Source: Candidatus Aenigmarchaeota archaeon CG_4_9_14_3_um_filter_37_18 (GTDB taxonomy: Archaea > Aenigmatarchaeota > Aenigmatarchaeia > CG10238-14). Taken from it: 32,804 bases of DNA. Location: NCBI GenBank assembly GCA_002789635.1, contig PFTQ01000061.1:1-32804 (forward strand). Reading direction: 5' to 3'. Positions 14,273 through 22,200 of the stretch are shown piece after piece. The notes below the pieces were generated by a model. The model was not told the DNA's origin and did not search any database. It worked only from the letters and a program-made list of their open reading frames with translations. Within the stretch, counting starts at the first letter, position 1. Each line of letters opens with the position of its first letter. The position numbers and the translations under genes are program-made.

Positions 14273-14965
14273 TCAATCAATTATTATCCTTGCATCAACA
14301 GCAACTGCTCCTTCAGTCAAAGCAAACACAGGATTAATATCCAGCTCGACAATATCATCATTCTCCTCAAGCATGCGGGAAGTCCTAATAAGAATGTCCA
14401 CTAAAGCCTTAAAGTCAACTGGCTTTTGCCCCCTCGCTCCCCGAAGAACTTTCACTCCTTTAATCTCGCTGATCATATTCACAGCATCTTTCTCGTTAAT
14501 AGGAACCACACGAAAGCTGACATCATTAAACACCTCGACAAACACTCCGCCTAAACCGAACAGCAAAACCTGACCGAATGTTGGGTCTTTTTTCCCGCCG
14601 ACAATAACCTCAGCAGCTTTCGGCAGCATCTTTTGAACAAATATTCCGTCTATCCTAGCTTCAGGCTTATTCTTTTTAATATTTTTTATCAATTCTATCA
14701 ACCCATCCCTCAATTCCTTTTCATTCTTTACCCCGGTTATTACCCCGCCGGCATCTGTCTTGTGAATTATGTCTTTGCTGACTACTTTTAGAACAAGCGG
14801 ATATCCACGCTTGTCTGCGAAAGCTAAAGCGTCTTCTATTTGCTGGACAACTAAACCGTCAACAACAGGTATCCGATAATGCTTAAGGATTTCTCTGGAT
14901 TCCAATTCTGTCAGGTTTTTTCTGTTTTCTTTTCTGGCTTGGTCAAAGATAGGCTCGGGCTTCAT
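14273..14965 (-). CDS. acdB: ADP-forming acetyl-CoA synthetase, beta subunit (ATP-grasp)
   Basis: 230 residues, the usual size of the separate beta subunit. It contains the ATP-grasp elements LTELESREILKHYRIPV, YPLVLKVVSKDIIHKTDAGGVITGV, EVIVGGKKDPTFGQVLLFGLGGVFVE and the metal-binding ELDINPV. With the alpha subunit it converts acetyl-CoA, ADP and phosphate to acetate, CoA and ATP, the main energy-conserving step after pyruvate:ferredoxin oxidoreductase in fermenting archaea. The alpha subunit gene is not in the window. Confidence 0.92.
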   Translation of the reverse strand: MKPEPIFDQARKENRKNLTELESREILKHYRIPVVDGLVVQQIEDALAFADKRGYPLVLKVVSKDIIHKTDAGGVITGVKNEKELRDGLIELIKNIKKNKPEARIDGIFVQKMLPKAAEVIVGGKKDPTFGQVLLFGLGGVFVEVFNDVSFRVVPINEKDAVNMISEIKGVKVLRGARGQKPVDFKALVDILIRTSRMLEENDDIVELDINPVFALTEGAVAVDARIIID

Positions 14966-15271
14966 GATATATATTATGTTTTTGTTAATTAAAAATTAGG
15001 GGGTTTTTTCGCAACTGATTTTAAATGGAGGAACTAGGCAAGAAGCTTTAAAGAATATAATGGATGCCTACAAGGTTATCTGATCAGCCTTAGAAAACAC
15101 AATGAGCCTATTCCGCTTCCTATTCGCGGGTGAACACTCTGCCTTTCATTAATTAAACTAATCTATTTGATAAAATCTGTATTTTTTGGCAATAGATATA
15201 ATTTGATGGCAATTTTACTCGACAATCTTAAAGGTTTTTATTGATAAACACAGAAGATATTAAGGATTATA

Positions 15272-15904
15272 ATGAATCTAATTGAATTTTTTATCGGCTT
15301 TATTTTTCATCTGGATAAAAACCTCAGCCTGATTATTCAGGCATTCGGCCATTGGTCTTATCTTATCCTATTCCTCATCATATTCTGTGAGACAGGGCTA
15401 GTAATAACGCCTTTTCTCCCAGGGGATTCATTGATATTTCTCTGCGGGGCATTTGCCAGCAGTGGGGCATTCAGCCTCTGGATATTATTTTTTGTTCTTT
15501 CTTTGGCCACAATAATCGGGGACACCGTGAATTATTGGGCTGGGCATTTTTTTGGCCCTAGAATATTCCGCAAAGATACGCGCATCCTTAAGAAAGAATA
15601 CTTGGACGAAACATACAAATTCTATGAAAAACACGGGGGAAAAACAATAATATTGGCAAGGTTTATTCCGATTATCCGCACTTTCGCTCCATTTGTCGCT
15701 GGTATTGGGAAGATGTCTTACTCGAGATTTATCATTTATAATATAATAGGCGGAATTTCTTGGATATCGCTTTTTCTTTTTGGCGGGTATTATTTAGGCA
15801 ACATTCCTATAGTAAAAGAGAACTTATCTTTGGTTATTTTATTGATTATATTTGTTTCTTTGCTGCCGTCTGCAGTTAAATTCTTCTTCAGGAAAAAGAA
15901 GTAA
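15272..15904 (+). CDS. DedA family membrane protein
   Basis: 210 residues with four or five membrane segments. The family signatures are clear: FCETGLVITPFLPGDSLIFLCGAF, then GDTVNYWAGHFFGPRIF and the amphipathic HGGKTIILARFIPIIRTFAPFVAGIG. DedA proteins are linked to proton-dependent lipid (undecaprenyl/polyprenyl phosphate) flipping and membrane homeostasis. The gene stands alone, with a 270-bp upstream interval in which I see no gene. An opposite-strand frame overlaps its 3' end. Confidence 0.9.
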   Translation: MNLIEFFIGFIFHLDKNLSLIIQAFGHWSYLILFLIIFCETGLVITPFLPGDSLIFLCGAFASSGAFSLWILFFVLSLATIIGDTVNYWAGHFFGPRIFRKDTRILKKEYLDETYKFYEKHGGKTIILARFIPIIRTFAPFVAGIGKMSYSRFIIYNIIGGISWISLFLFGGYYLGNIPIVKENLSLVILLIIFVSLLPSAVKFFFRKKK

Positions 15905-16002
15905 GTTCTCCATGGAATATCGATTGCTTTGATTATATCTTTGCCCTTCCAGCCTTCAAGAAGTTTTACTCTAATAAAAACGATTTTGTTGCTCCTATCC
16001 AC
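15790..16002 (-). CDS. Possible small HTH protein or remnant
   Basis: From GTG 16002, with AGGGTGAT a few bases upstream, the frame encodes MDRSNKIVFIRVKLLEGW and then KGKDIIKAIDIPWRTYFF, which looks like a helix-turn-helix. The last half runs antisense to the end of dedA and has no character. It may be a short real protein with a long convergent overlap or a fragment. The ribosome site is the main argument for it. Confidence 0.3.
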   Translation of the reverse strand: MDRSNKIVFIRVKLLEGWKGKDIIKAIDIPWRTYFFFLKKNLTADGSKETNIINKITKDKFSFTIGMLPK

Positions 16003-16082
16003 CTTATCACCCTTTATTTATTGTGTGAGTGCAATTAATTGGGATAGTACATACTTTCTCATCAGCTTTCTAAAAACAAACT

Positions 16083-16340
16083 TTATTTTTTTCTAAGTTT
16101 TTTGTAAATCTTATCCCGATGGTTAAAATCTAAAAGATAAATTTTATTGTTTTTATAAGAATAGAGCAATCTAAAAGGTTTAATATATATTTTTCTCATT
16201 CCCTTTTCGTAACTAAGGAATTTGCCTCTTTCTGGATCTTTAATTATTTTCTTTATTTGTTTCAACATCTTTTCTTTAGTTTTTTTATCCTTGATTTTCT
16301 TTATTTGTTCAATAAATTCTTTCGATCGAATGATCTCCAT
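16083..16340 (-). CDS. RelE/ParE-superfamily toxin
   Basis: 85 residues: MEIIRSKEFIEQIKKIKDKKTKEKMLKQI, then FLSYEKGMRKIYIKPFRLLYSYKNNKIYLLDFNHRDKIYKK. The two N-terminal helices followed by a beta sheet with RKIYIKPFRLLYSY and a basic end are typical of RelE-like mRNA interferases, which cleave mRNA on the ribosome. It lies 12 nt after the AbrB-type gene, completing a toxin-antitoxin pair. Confidence 0.8.
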   Translation of the reverse strand: MEIIRSKEFIEQIKKIKDKKTKEKMLKQIKKIIKDPERGKFLSYEKGMRKIYIKPFRLLYSYKNNKIYLLDFNHRDKIYKKLRKK

Positions 16341-16352
16341 CAGAAAGCCCCT

Positions 16353-16646
16353 TTATTCTTTAACCCATTCTTCCATTTCTTTTAGAAATTCTTCTTTTGT
16401 TTGTATAACACATTTTCCCCTTTCAATTTCCTTTAGTCTGTCTTCAGCTATTTTTATATCTATTAAATCTTCTTTAAGTTGCTCTAAAGTCTCGGATTTC
16501 AGTTTTTTCATTTGTTGAAAAATAAGTTTATTATCAATTTTGACAACTAGAAATTTCTCTCCCTTCCTAATATTCATTTCTTCTCTGAACTCTTGTGGTA
16601 TTACGATTTGACCCCTTTCTCCAACTTTAGATATTTCTATATCCAT
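16353..16646 (-). CDS. AbrB/MazE-type antitoxin
   Basis: 97 residues. The N-terminus ISKVGERGQIVIPQEFREEMNIRKGEKFLVVKI is the swapped-hairpin AbrB DNA-binding domain. The C-terminal helical part (KEDLIDIKIAEDRLKEIERG...EEFLKEMEEWVKE) would wrap the toxin. ATG 16646 follows GGTGTTAAAA and is preferred to the GTG three codons upstream. First gene of the pair; a perfect palindrome lies just before it and is the likely operator. Confidence 0.82.
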   Translation of the reverse strand: MDIEISKVGERGQIVIPQEFREEMNIRKGEKFLVVKIDNKLIFQQMKKLKSETLEQLKEDLIDIKIAEDRLKEIERGKCVIQTKEEFLKEMEEWVKE

Positions 16647-16665
16647 TTTTAACACCAGTATGAAT

Positions 16666-16683
16666 AATATGATTAATCATATT
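16666..16683. promoter_or_regulatory. 18-bp perfect palindrome, likely antitoxin operator
   Basis: AATATGATTAATCATATT is its own reverse complement. On the minus strand it lies between a TATA-like CATTTAAATAT (about 16689-16679, partly overlapping) and the AbrB-type start 20 nt downstream, where bound antitoxin would block transcription start. Type II antitoxins normally repress their own operon in this way. Confidence 0.65.
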
Positions 16684-16852
16684 TAAATGTTTCATTTCTA
16701 TTAAAAAATGAGGATTTGCTCTAGCATTTAAAAAAATTTGCTTTTAAAGTTTAAAAAAGGCAATTTAACTTCAACAGAACGTTCAATATTCAATCATTAG
16801 AGAGGAAAAGATAGTTGACCATAACTTTGACTTATTACTGAAAGACGTGGAA

Positions 16853-17098
16853 TTACTGAAGGGGTATATCTCTTAAAGTATCTAAAGCTTCTGGAGTTAG
16901 TTCATTTCCTGAAAAGAGACAGCCATGGCAAAAACCATTTCTAGTTAAATATTCAGCAATTGTATTTTCGGTTCCATCAGGTCTGGCTTCAATGAATATC
17001 TCTAAAGCAGCTCCATGAATAAGACGACCAAAATATAAATTTTCCCTTAAATTTGAATATTGTGCTAAAGAACCTAAACCACATCTGACTCTATGCAA
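16853..17098 (-). CDS. Hypothetical protein immediately downstream of tRNA-Gln
   Basis: The frame is open from inside the tRNA gene to 16853, but the tRNA part cannot be protein. The first usable start after the tRNA is TTG 17098, giving about 81 residues: YFGRLIHGAALEIFIEARPDG, TIAEYLTRNGFCHGCLFSGNEL and TPEALDTLRDIPLQ. CHGC suggests a metal or redox site. No family recognised. ATATATAT just after the tRNA could be its TATA box. The lack of an ATG leaves open that this is an N-terminally truncated remnant. Confidence 0.45.
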   Translation of the reverse strand: MHRVRCGLGSLAQYSNLRENLYFGRLIHGAALEIFIEARPDGTENTIAEYLTRNGFCHGCLFSGNELTPEALDTLRDIPLQ

Positions 17099-17182
17099 AT
17101 CATCATTAGCATCCCTGATGGTATCTTGTTGACCATATATATTTGAGTAGTCCCGGCAGGATTCGAACCTGCGTCTAGAGGT

Positions 17183-17198
17183 TACTCCCAATTCACGT
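17183..17198 (-). other. tRNA-Gln intron at canonical position 37/38 (16 nt)
   Basis: ACGTGAATTGGGAGTA. A bulge-helix-bulge can be drawn: CTCT of the anticodon loop pairs with GGAG in the intron (4 bp, one G-U), with 3-nt bulges GGA and TAA, each cut after its second base. The outer helix is GAGG/CCTC. Confidence 0.8.
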
Positions 17199-17211
17199 CC
17201 AGAGCCTCGTA

Positions 17212-17230
17212 TTCAAGGGTTTAAATACCT
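17212..17230 (-). other. tRNA-Gln intron at non-canonical position 25/26 (19 nt)
   Basis: AGGTATTTAAACCCTTGAA. CAAG of the D arm pairs with CTTG in the intron as the 4-bp central helix; the bulges are CAA and AAT, each cut after its second base; GGT/ACC closes a six-base loop. The predicted splice restores AAGCATACGAGG, almost the AAGCATGCGGG seen in intron-free archaeal tRNA-Gln. Confidence 0.8.
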
Positions 17231-17310
17231 TGCTTGACCGCTACACCACGGGACTATAAGAAATAATTGGAATATTAACATTAATTAACTTTTTTTCCTA
17301 TATCAATGAA

Positions 17311-18498
17311 ATGAATGGCATGGAATTTTTGCTCAATGAGGTTAAAAAGGAGAAAGAATTAGTCAAGGACAGCTTAATTATTTTTATAGCAAACGGGGGT
17401 CCGGCAATAATAAACTTTGCTGTCAACCTCATGCTGGCGAAAATATTTATTCCTGAATCTTTCGGGATTTTTAAAAATATAACATATCTGCTTACATTCT
17501 TTTCTTCCCTCATGGATTTTGGGTCCGGAGTCACACTGACAAAGTATATTGCCCAATTCAGGGTCAAAGGAAAAGAAAAAATAGGCTATATGAGCAGATG
17601 GTTTTTAAAATTAAGGCTTATTGTCTATTCTGTTTTGTTCATTGGCTTGTTCATTTTTATTAAGCCGATTGCTGTTTATTTCTTGCATGATGCGTCTCTA
17701 AGCTATCTGGTAATTTTTGGGCTTTCAATAGTTTTTGCAAATATCTTTTCAATTTTACCTTCAATGGTCATCGGCTATGAAAATTTCAAGCTCTTTTTGG
17801 TTTCAAGAATGACAGCAAGCTTTGGCTCCCTGATTTTTGGAGTGGGGCTAGGATACTTCTTTGGATTGCCTTATGCTATTATTGGTTTTGGCTTTTCTAA
17901 TCTTTTAGCCAACATAATCTGCCTCAAATTCCTGTCTGAGAAGAAAAGCTTCAGCAAAGATGGGGGGAGTTTCAACCTTAAGAAAATATTTTTAAAATTT
18001 TCCCTTCCTATGTATATTTTCAGCCTCCCGAGCTCTTTCGGAAGTGCGATTGTCCCGTTATTGAGCCTGTTCTTTTCAATGGACCTGATAGGACAATATT
18101 CATTCTCTTTCCTGTTTTATGCTGCGGGCTTAGTCATACCTGGAGCTTTAGCAACAATTCTGCTTCCGAAGTTTTCCAGGTTAAATGCCTTAAAAAATGA
18201 TAAAAAAATCAGGGGAATTTTAATGAAGGTTTTTTTTGTTTATACTGTTATTGTTATTGGAGGCATAGCCGGGACTTTATTGTTTGGCGAAGCTATTATA
18301 TCAATAATCGCCCCGCAATACTTGCCTGGAATTTTGTTTTTTAAAGCCTTAATTTCGCTTGGGTTGGTTTCAGGTTACCTTTCAATATTCGAGTCCTACC
18401 TGACATCAAAGGAAATGATAAAAGAAGTTGCATTGGTTGTGTTGGCCCAGAATATTTTGCTGTTTTTAGTAAGTTACATTCTATTGAAAAACTTTTAG
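17311..18498 (+). CDS. Oligosaccharide flippase (MATE/MVF-superfamily, Wzx-like)
   Basis: 395 residues with about ten to twelve membrane segments. The start DSLIIFIANGGPAIINFAVNLMLAKIFIPESFGIFK is the conserved first helix pair of polysaccharide-biosynthesis flippases, and later helices (LPMYIFSLPSSFGSAIVPLLSLFFSMDLIGQYSF) fit. It should move lipid-linked oligosaccharides across the membrane. It is somewhat shorter than the usual 450-500 residues. It converges with the surface-protein gene set; because the giant surface protein is full of N-glycosylation sequons, a role in its glycosylation is reasonable but inferred. Confidence 0.82.
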   Translation: MNGMEFLLNEVKKEKELVKDSLIIFIANGGPAIINFAVNLMLAKIFIPESFGIFKNITYLLTFFSSLMDFGSGVTLTKYIAQFRVKGKEKIGYMSRWFLKLRLIVYSVLFIGLFIFIKPIAVYFLHDASLSYLVIFGLSIVFANIFSILPSMVIGYENFKLFLVSRMTASFGSLIFGVGLGYFFGLPYAIIGFGFSNLLANIICLKFLSEKKSFSKDGGSFNLKKIFLKFSLPMYIFSLPSSFGSAIVPLLSLFFSMDLIGQYSFSFLFYAAGLVIPGALATILLPKFSRLNALKNDKKIRGILMKVFFVYTVIVIGGIAGTLLFGEAIISIIAPQYLPGILFFKALISLGLVSGYLSIFESYLTSKEMIKEVALVVLAQNILLFLVSYILLKNF

Positions 18499-19226
18499 GC
18501 TTTTGGCATATATCCCTGCTGCCTTTCATATCTAATGAGCTTCATTCTTTTTACCCATTCAAAATAGATATTTGCAGTTTCAAGGTCATCTGCCTCTTTC
18601 CAGGTCTGCATTATATGAACTATCGACTTCAGCAGAAAATCCTCTTTTTTATCATCCCAGAAGCCAATCATCTTCAGCCTTTTCAAATTATTTTCCAGTG
18701 AGAATAATTCCTTTATGATTTCTTTTTTGTCTGAGAGGATTGACAGCAGGCTTAGGCTCTGGTAGAACTTATCGTTGACTTGAACCATGACTGTTAATTG
18801 GGTGAATGAATTTTCAATTGATTTTTTAATATCTTCGATTCTTGCCTCAGCTTCAGAATTTTTGGAAGAATTATCTGGCTGAAAATCAATGTTTTTCTTA
18901 TTGTTCTCCAGAAGATTTTTAACTCCTTTTAACTCAAGGTTGAATTTGTCTAGTCTGCTTAGGATTTCTTCTTTGTTACCCGACTCTGCGAGATCAGGTT
19001 TTTGATTTATTTCAGCATGTGCATTAGCTGGAATAATATTTGGCGGTTTTTCTCTGTTCATGGATTGAATTTCATCATCGATATTTTCTATTCTTTTTCT
19101 GTTGCTTTTTATTATTTCTTCATACTCCTCTTTGCTGATGAACCCATTTTCATACCCTTTCTGTATCTGAGAGAGAGTATTCATAATATCTCTTTTCTTT
19201 TCTTCCATTTTTTTTATTTCATTCAT
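18495..19226 (-). CDS. Cytoplasmic coiled-coil protein of surface-protein operon
   Basis: 243 residues, no signal or membrane segment. The N-terminus holds QKGYENGFISKEEYEEIIK, a SHOCT-like helical hairpin, followed by a coiled coil, a low-complexity linker (about 60-120) and a C-terminal helical domain (SLLSILSDKKEIIKELF, FEWVKRMKLIRYERQQGY). No enzyme motif. It lies 18 bp after the giant surface protein on the same strand. The related hairpins in all three genes suggest that they interact. Its end overlaps the flippase stop by 4 bp. Confidence 0.75.
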   Translation of the reverse strand: MNEIKKMEEKKRDIMNTLSQIQKGYENGFISKEEYEEIIKSNRKRIENIDDEIQSMNREKPPNIIPANAHAEINQKPDLAESGNKEEILSRLDKFNLELKGVKNLLENNKKNIDFQPDNSSKNSEAEARIEDIKKSIENSFTQLTVMVQVNDKFYQSLSLLSILSDKKEIIKELFSLENNLKRLKMIGFWDDKKEDFLLKSIVHIMQTWKEADDLETANIYFEWVKRMKLIRYERQQGYMPKA

Positions 19227-19244
19227 GCAATCTACAAATATAAT

Positions 19245-22200
19245 TTATATTAACCTTTTAATTAACTTTTCCATTAATTCCTTGTTTATAAGCCCGTTTT
19301 CATATTGCTTGTTTATAGCTGACATAAGCTGGTTCTTTTCATTGCCTAGGCTTGGCTCTATTGCGGCTTTTCCAATGCTTAAGTCATTGATTTTTTCTTC
19401 TATAATCTTCAATAATCCTTGATTTTTTTCCTTCAATTCATCATAGGTTTTTTTAGTTATTATTTTTTCTTTGTGCTGCTCATCAAGGGCTCCAATTATA
19501 TCTTTTATGTTTGACCTTTCTTTTTCAAGCTGCTCCAACATCTCCTGTGTTTTTTCAGCTTCTGCTTCATCTTTTTTTGATTCTTCCTTTTCAATGGAGA
19601 TATTCCTTAATTCTTCAACTGAATTTCTAAGATCGTCAACCAAAAACTTTATAGAATCGATTTCAACTCCGGCTTGATTTTGTATGTACGGCTTTTGTTT
19701 TTGAATAGGCAATTTTTGCATTGCAGGATATATATTTTCTACTCTTTTTTTCTCTTCCTTTTGTTTAAACAAGAAGAAACCAACAATAAAAACAGACACT
19801 ATTAGTGTCATTCCAAAGAATGTTATCAGGATCTGTTTTGTGCTGAAGTCAAGGAAAACTCTTCCAGCTCTTGTCAGTATTGACAATTCATAAATTGCTT
19901 TATTTAATGTGTTCCTTCCGAGATTTATTTGCTCGCTTGATTTCATATAATCTTCAAGCGTGTAATAATTTTCTGCTTCTGTGATTTGTTTATTGACTTC
20001 CTCTAAAAGGCTGATTACGCTGTCTACATTCTGGCCTTTCAATTTCAGCTCCATTGTCTGCAGCTGCATTTTCAAAAGGTCGCTCTTAAGCTGTTCAATT
20101 TGCGGGAGTATAAGCTCTTTCTTTGATTGGTATACCCTTAGGGTTATTGGCTGGGAGTCAGTTGCTCCTTCTTTGGATGACATTTTTATGGAAAGCTGGT
20201 AATCTTTTGATTCTGATGATGGGGGAACTGTTATTTTTTTGATTATGCTTGAGCTTTCTCCTGGTTTAAGGGTAGGGATTTTTTGAATGGTTTGCACCCA
20301 AGTTGAATCTATTCCTTCTATAATCCCATCAATATCATTAAGGTCATTGCCTCCATCATTTTCCACAAATATTATAAGATATTCTGCTGCCCCCCTTTCC
20401 ATTTGGATTAATGAGGGGTATATTTTTGATATTTTCAAAGAGGTTTTGGCTGATGGCTTTATACCTACTCCTGATACTCCTCCAGATGGGGCCCCAGCTG
20501 CTGCTGGTCCAGTTGGTGCCGCAGGCGCTGAAACTTCTGCCAGGAAAGTGTCCTGCGAGAAAACATCTCCCATAGATCCATTTACAACATGCAGCTGACA
20601 ATAAAGACTGTAAGCGCCTTCAGACAGGCTGGACGGCAATAGGATGGTTTTCTGTTCATAGTACTCTTCACCGGAAGATATCAATTTGCTCCAGCTTATC
20701 TGTGAATGATTAGTTATCCCATCATCTATCCAGCAGGTGAATTGGGATTCTGCAGGCCCGTCTCCTTCGTTTGTTGCGTTGACTGTGAAAGCCATTGACT
20801 CTCCAATATATCCGGTAGTTGGTGCGTCTATCTCAAACCTGAAAGGGCCTCCCTGCAATATTCTGAAAGTAGTTATATCTTGTGCATAGCTTCCGTTGAC
20901 AGATGCATTCACCTTTATCATATACTGGCCGTTTATCGGGCTTGATGGGATTGTCCAGCTTGCATAATATATTCCAGTTGAGAATTGGTTGATTGTAAAA
21001 GTGACTGACAATGGGTTAAGGTCAGGGTCATATACGGTAAGATTGACTGATTCTGCATCGACTAGCTTGTTGTTATCATCATAAACTGTTACAAAGAATT
21101 TTGCTGCGTTTGTTGCATACCATAAAGGAACGGTATCAACTTCTACCCTGACTTTGCTTTTTGTGACTGAGAAGACCGATGTTGCAGTTGCAGATGATTG
21201 TGATTTTGTTGCATTTAGCACAACCAGATAGACCCCTTCCTGAGTGCTTGATGAAATATTATAAGAGTAGTAATATAAGCCAGTTGCGTTTGAAAGTTTT
21301 ATCATCTGTGATATGTTGGCAGAATGCTCAACTCCTTTGGATGGATTGTATATTGTCAGGTTCAATGAGTCAGGATCGAGCGGCTGTTTGTTGTTGTCAC
21401 GAATAGTTATCAGGAAATCTAATGTAGAGTTTGGATAAGCAGATGAATCAGAATAAATGGCTGCTTCTATTGGCGTGAGAACAGTGAAGTTGTAGATGTT
21501 TGTCCTGTTTAAGGTTATGTTTGTTGTGCTGTCAAAGTATGTTGAGTTGGAATACAGCTTATATGTCCCCTCAAGGTCGTCGCATGTTATTGTAAATGTT
21601 GGGAACGGCTCTATTGTCCCGTTCGAGTTTGTTGTTGATGTTTGGTTTTGGTTGTTCCATATTAATCTTTCACTCGGGTCTTTCAACTCGAAAGTCACAT
21701 TTGTGTTTTGCAGGGAAATATTTTCCAGGTCTTTGATGAAATAGTATATCCTCCCGCTTCCGCATTTATAATATTGTGTGGATAAAGCGGACATGTTGAT
21801 TACAAGGTTCTTGTATATTGTGAAGTTGCTTGTGTCTAGATTAGAAGCGCTCAGCACATCTATAGATTTTACTGTGAAATTATAAAAGCCTGTTTTTAAT
21901 GTAGATCCCCATGTTGACGGATAATAAGCAGAATAGTAGCTTGTCCAGCTGTCATTCCTTAGGAATTGCATTGATGTAGTATTTACATTCCCATCAGGGT
22001 CTGTCACATTTATTGTCACAGATGAAAGACCGGACTGCGTCCTATCTGTGATGGTTGCATTTATTAGGATGCTGCTGCCTTGCTCTGCTCTTTCTGGTGA
22101 GACTGAAGTTATTGCCACTAATGGACCATATGTCACTGTTATTGCCGTTCGAATAGTCTGAGTTCCGTTGTCTGATGATATCGTATAGTTCCTGTAGAAT

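Larger units (their letters stand above)
17149..17255 (-). tRNA. tRNA-Gln (CTG) with two introns
   Basis: 107 nt. Acceptor strands AGTCCCG and CGGGACT pair; the D arm GGTGTAGCGGTCAAGCA and T arm GCAGGTTCGAATCCTGC match archaeal tRNA-Gln. The anticodon loop CTCTGGA has CTG at 34-36. Removing 19 nt (17212-17230) and 16 nt (17183-17198) gives a 72-nt mature tRNA, the same length as archaeal tRNA-Gln(CTG). The anticodon stem pairs GAGG with CCTC; the fifth pair is a C-U mismatch. CCA is not encoded. Confidence 0.92.

Noticed and set aside
15005..15271. Possible RNA gene upstream of dedA
   Set aside because: Contains a CTGATCAG palindrome and scattered box-like motifs, but no closing stem or consistent C/D or H/ACA layout.
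16770..16880. Plus-strand fragment ending VDHNFDLLLKDVELLKGYIS
   Set aside because: About 33 codons with no start codon, bounded by a stop; overlaps the end of the hypothetical minus-strand gene.
17099..17191. Extension of the hypothetical ORF into the tRNA gene
   Set aside because: These bases encode the 3' part of tRNA-Gln, so protein coding there is not credible.
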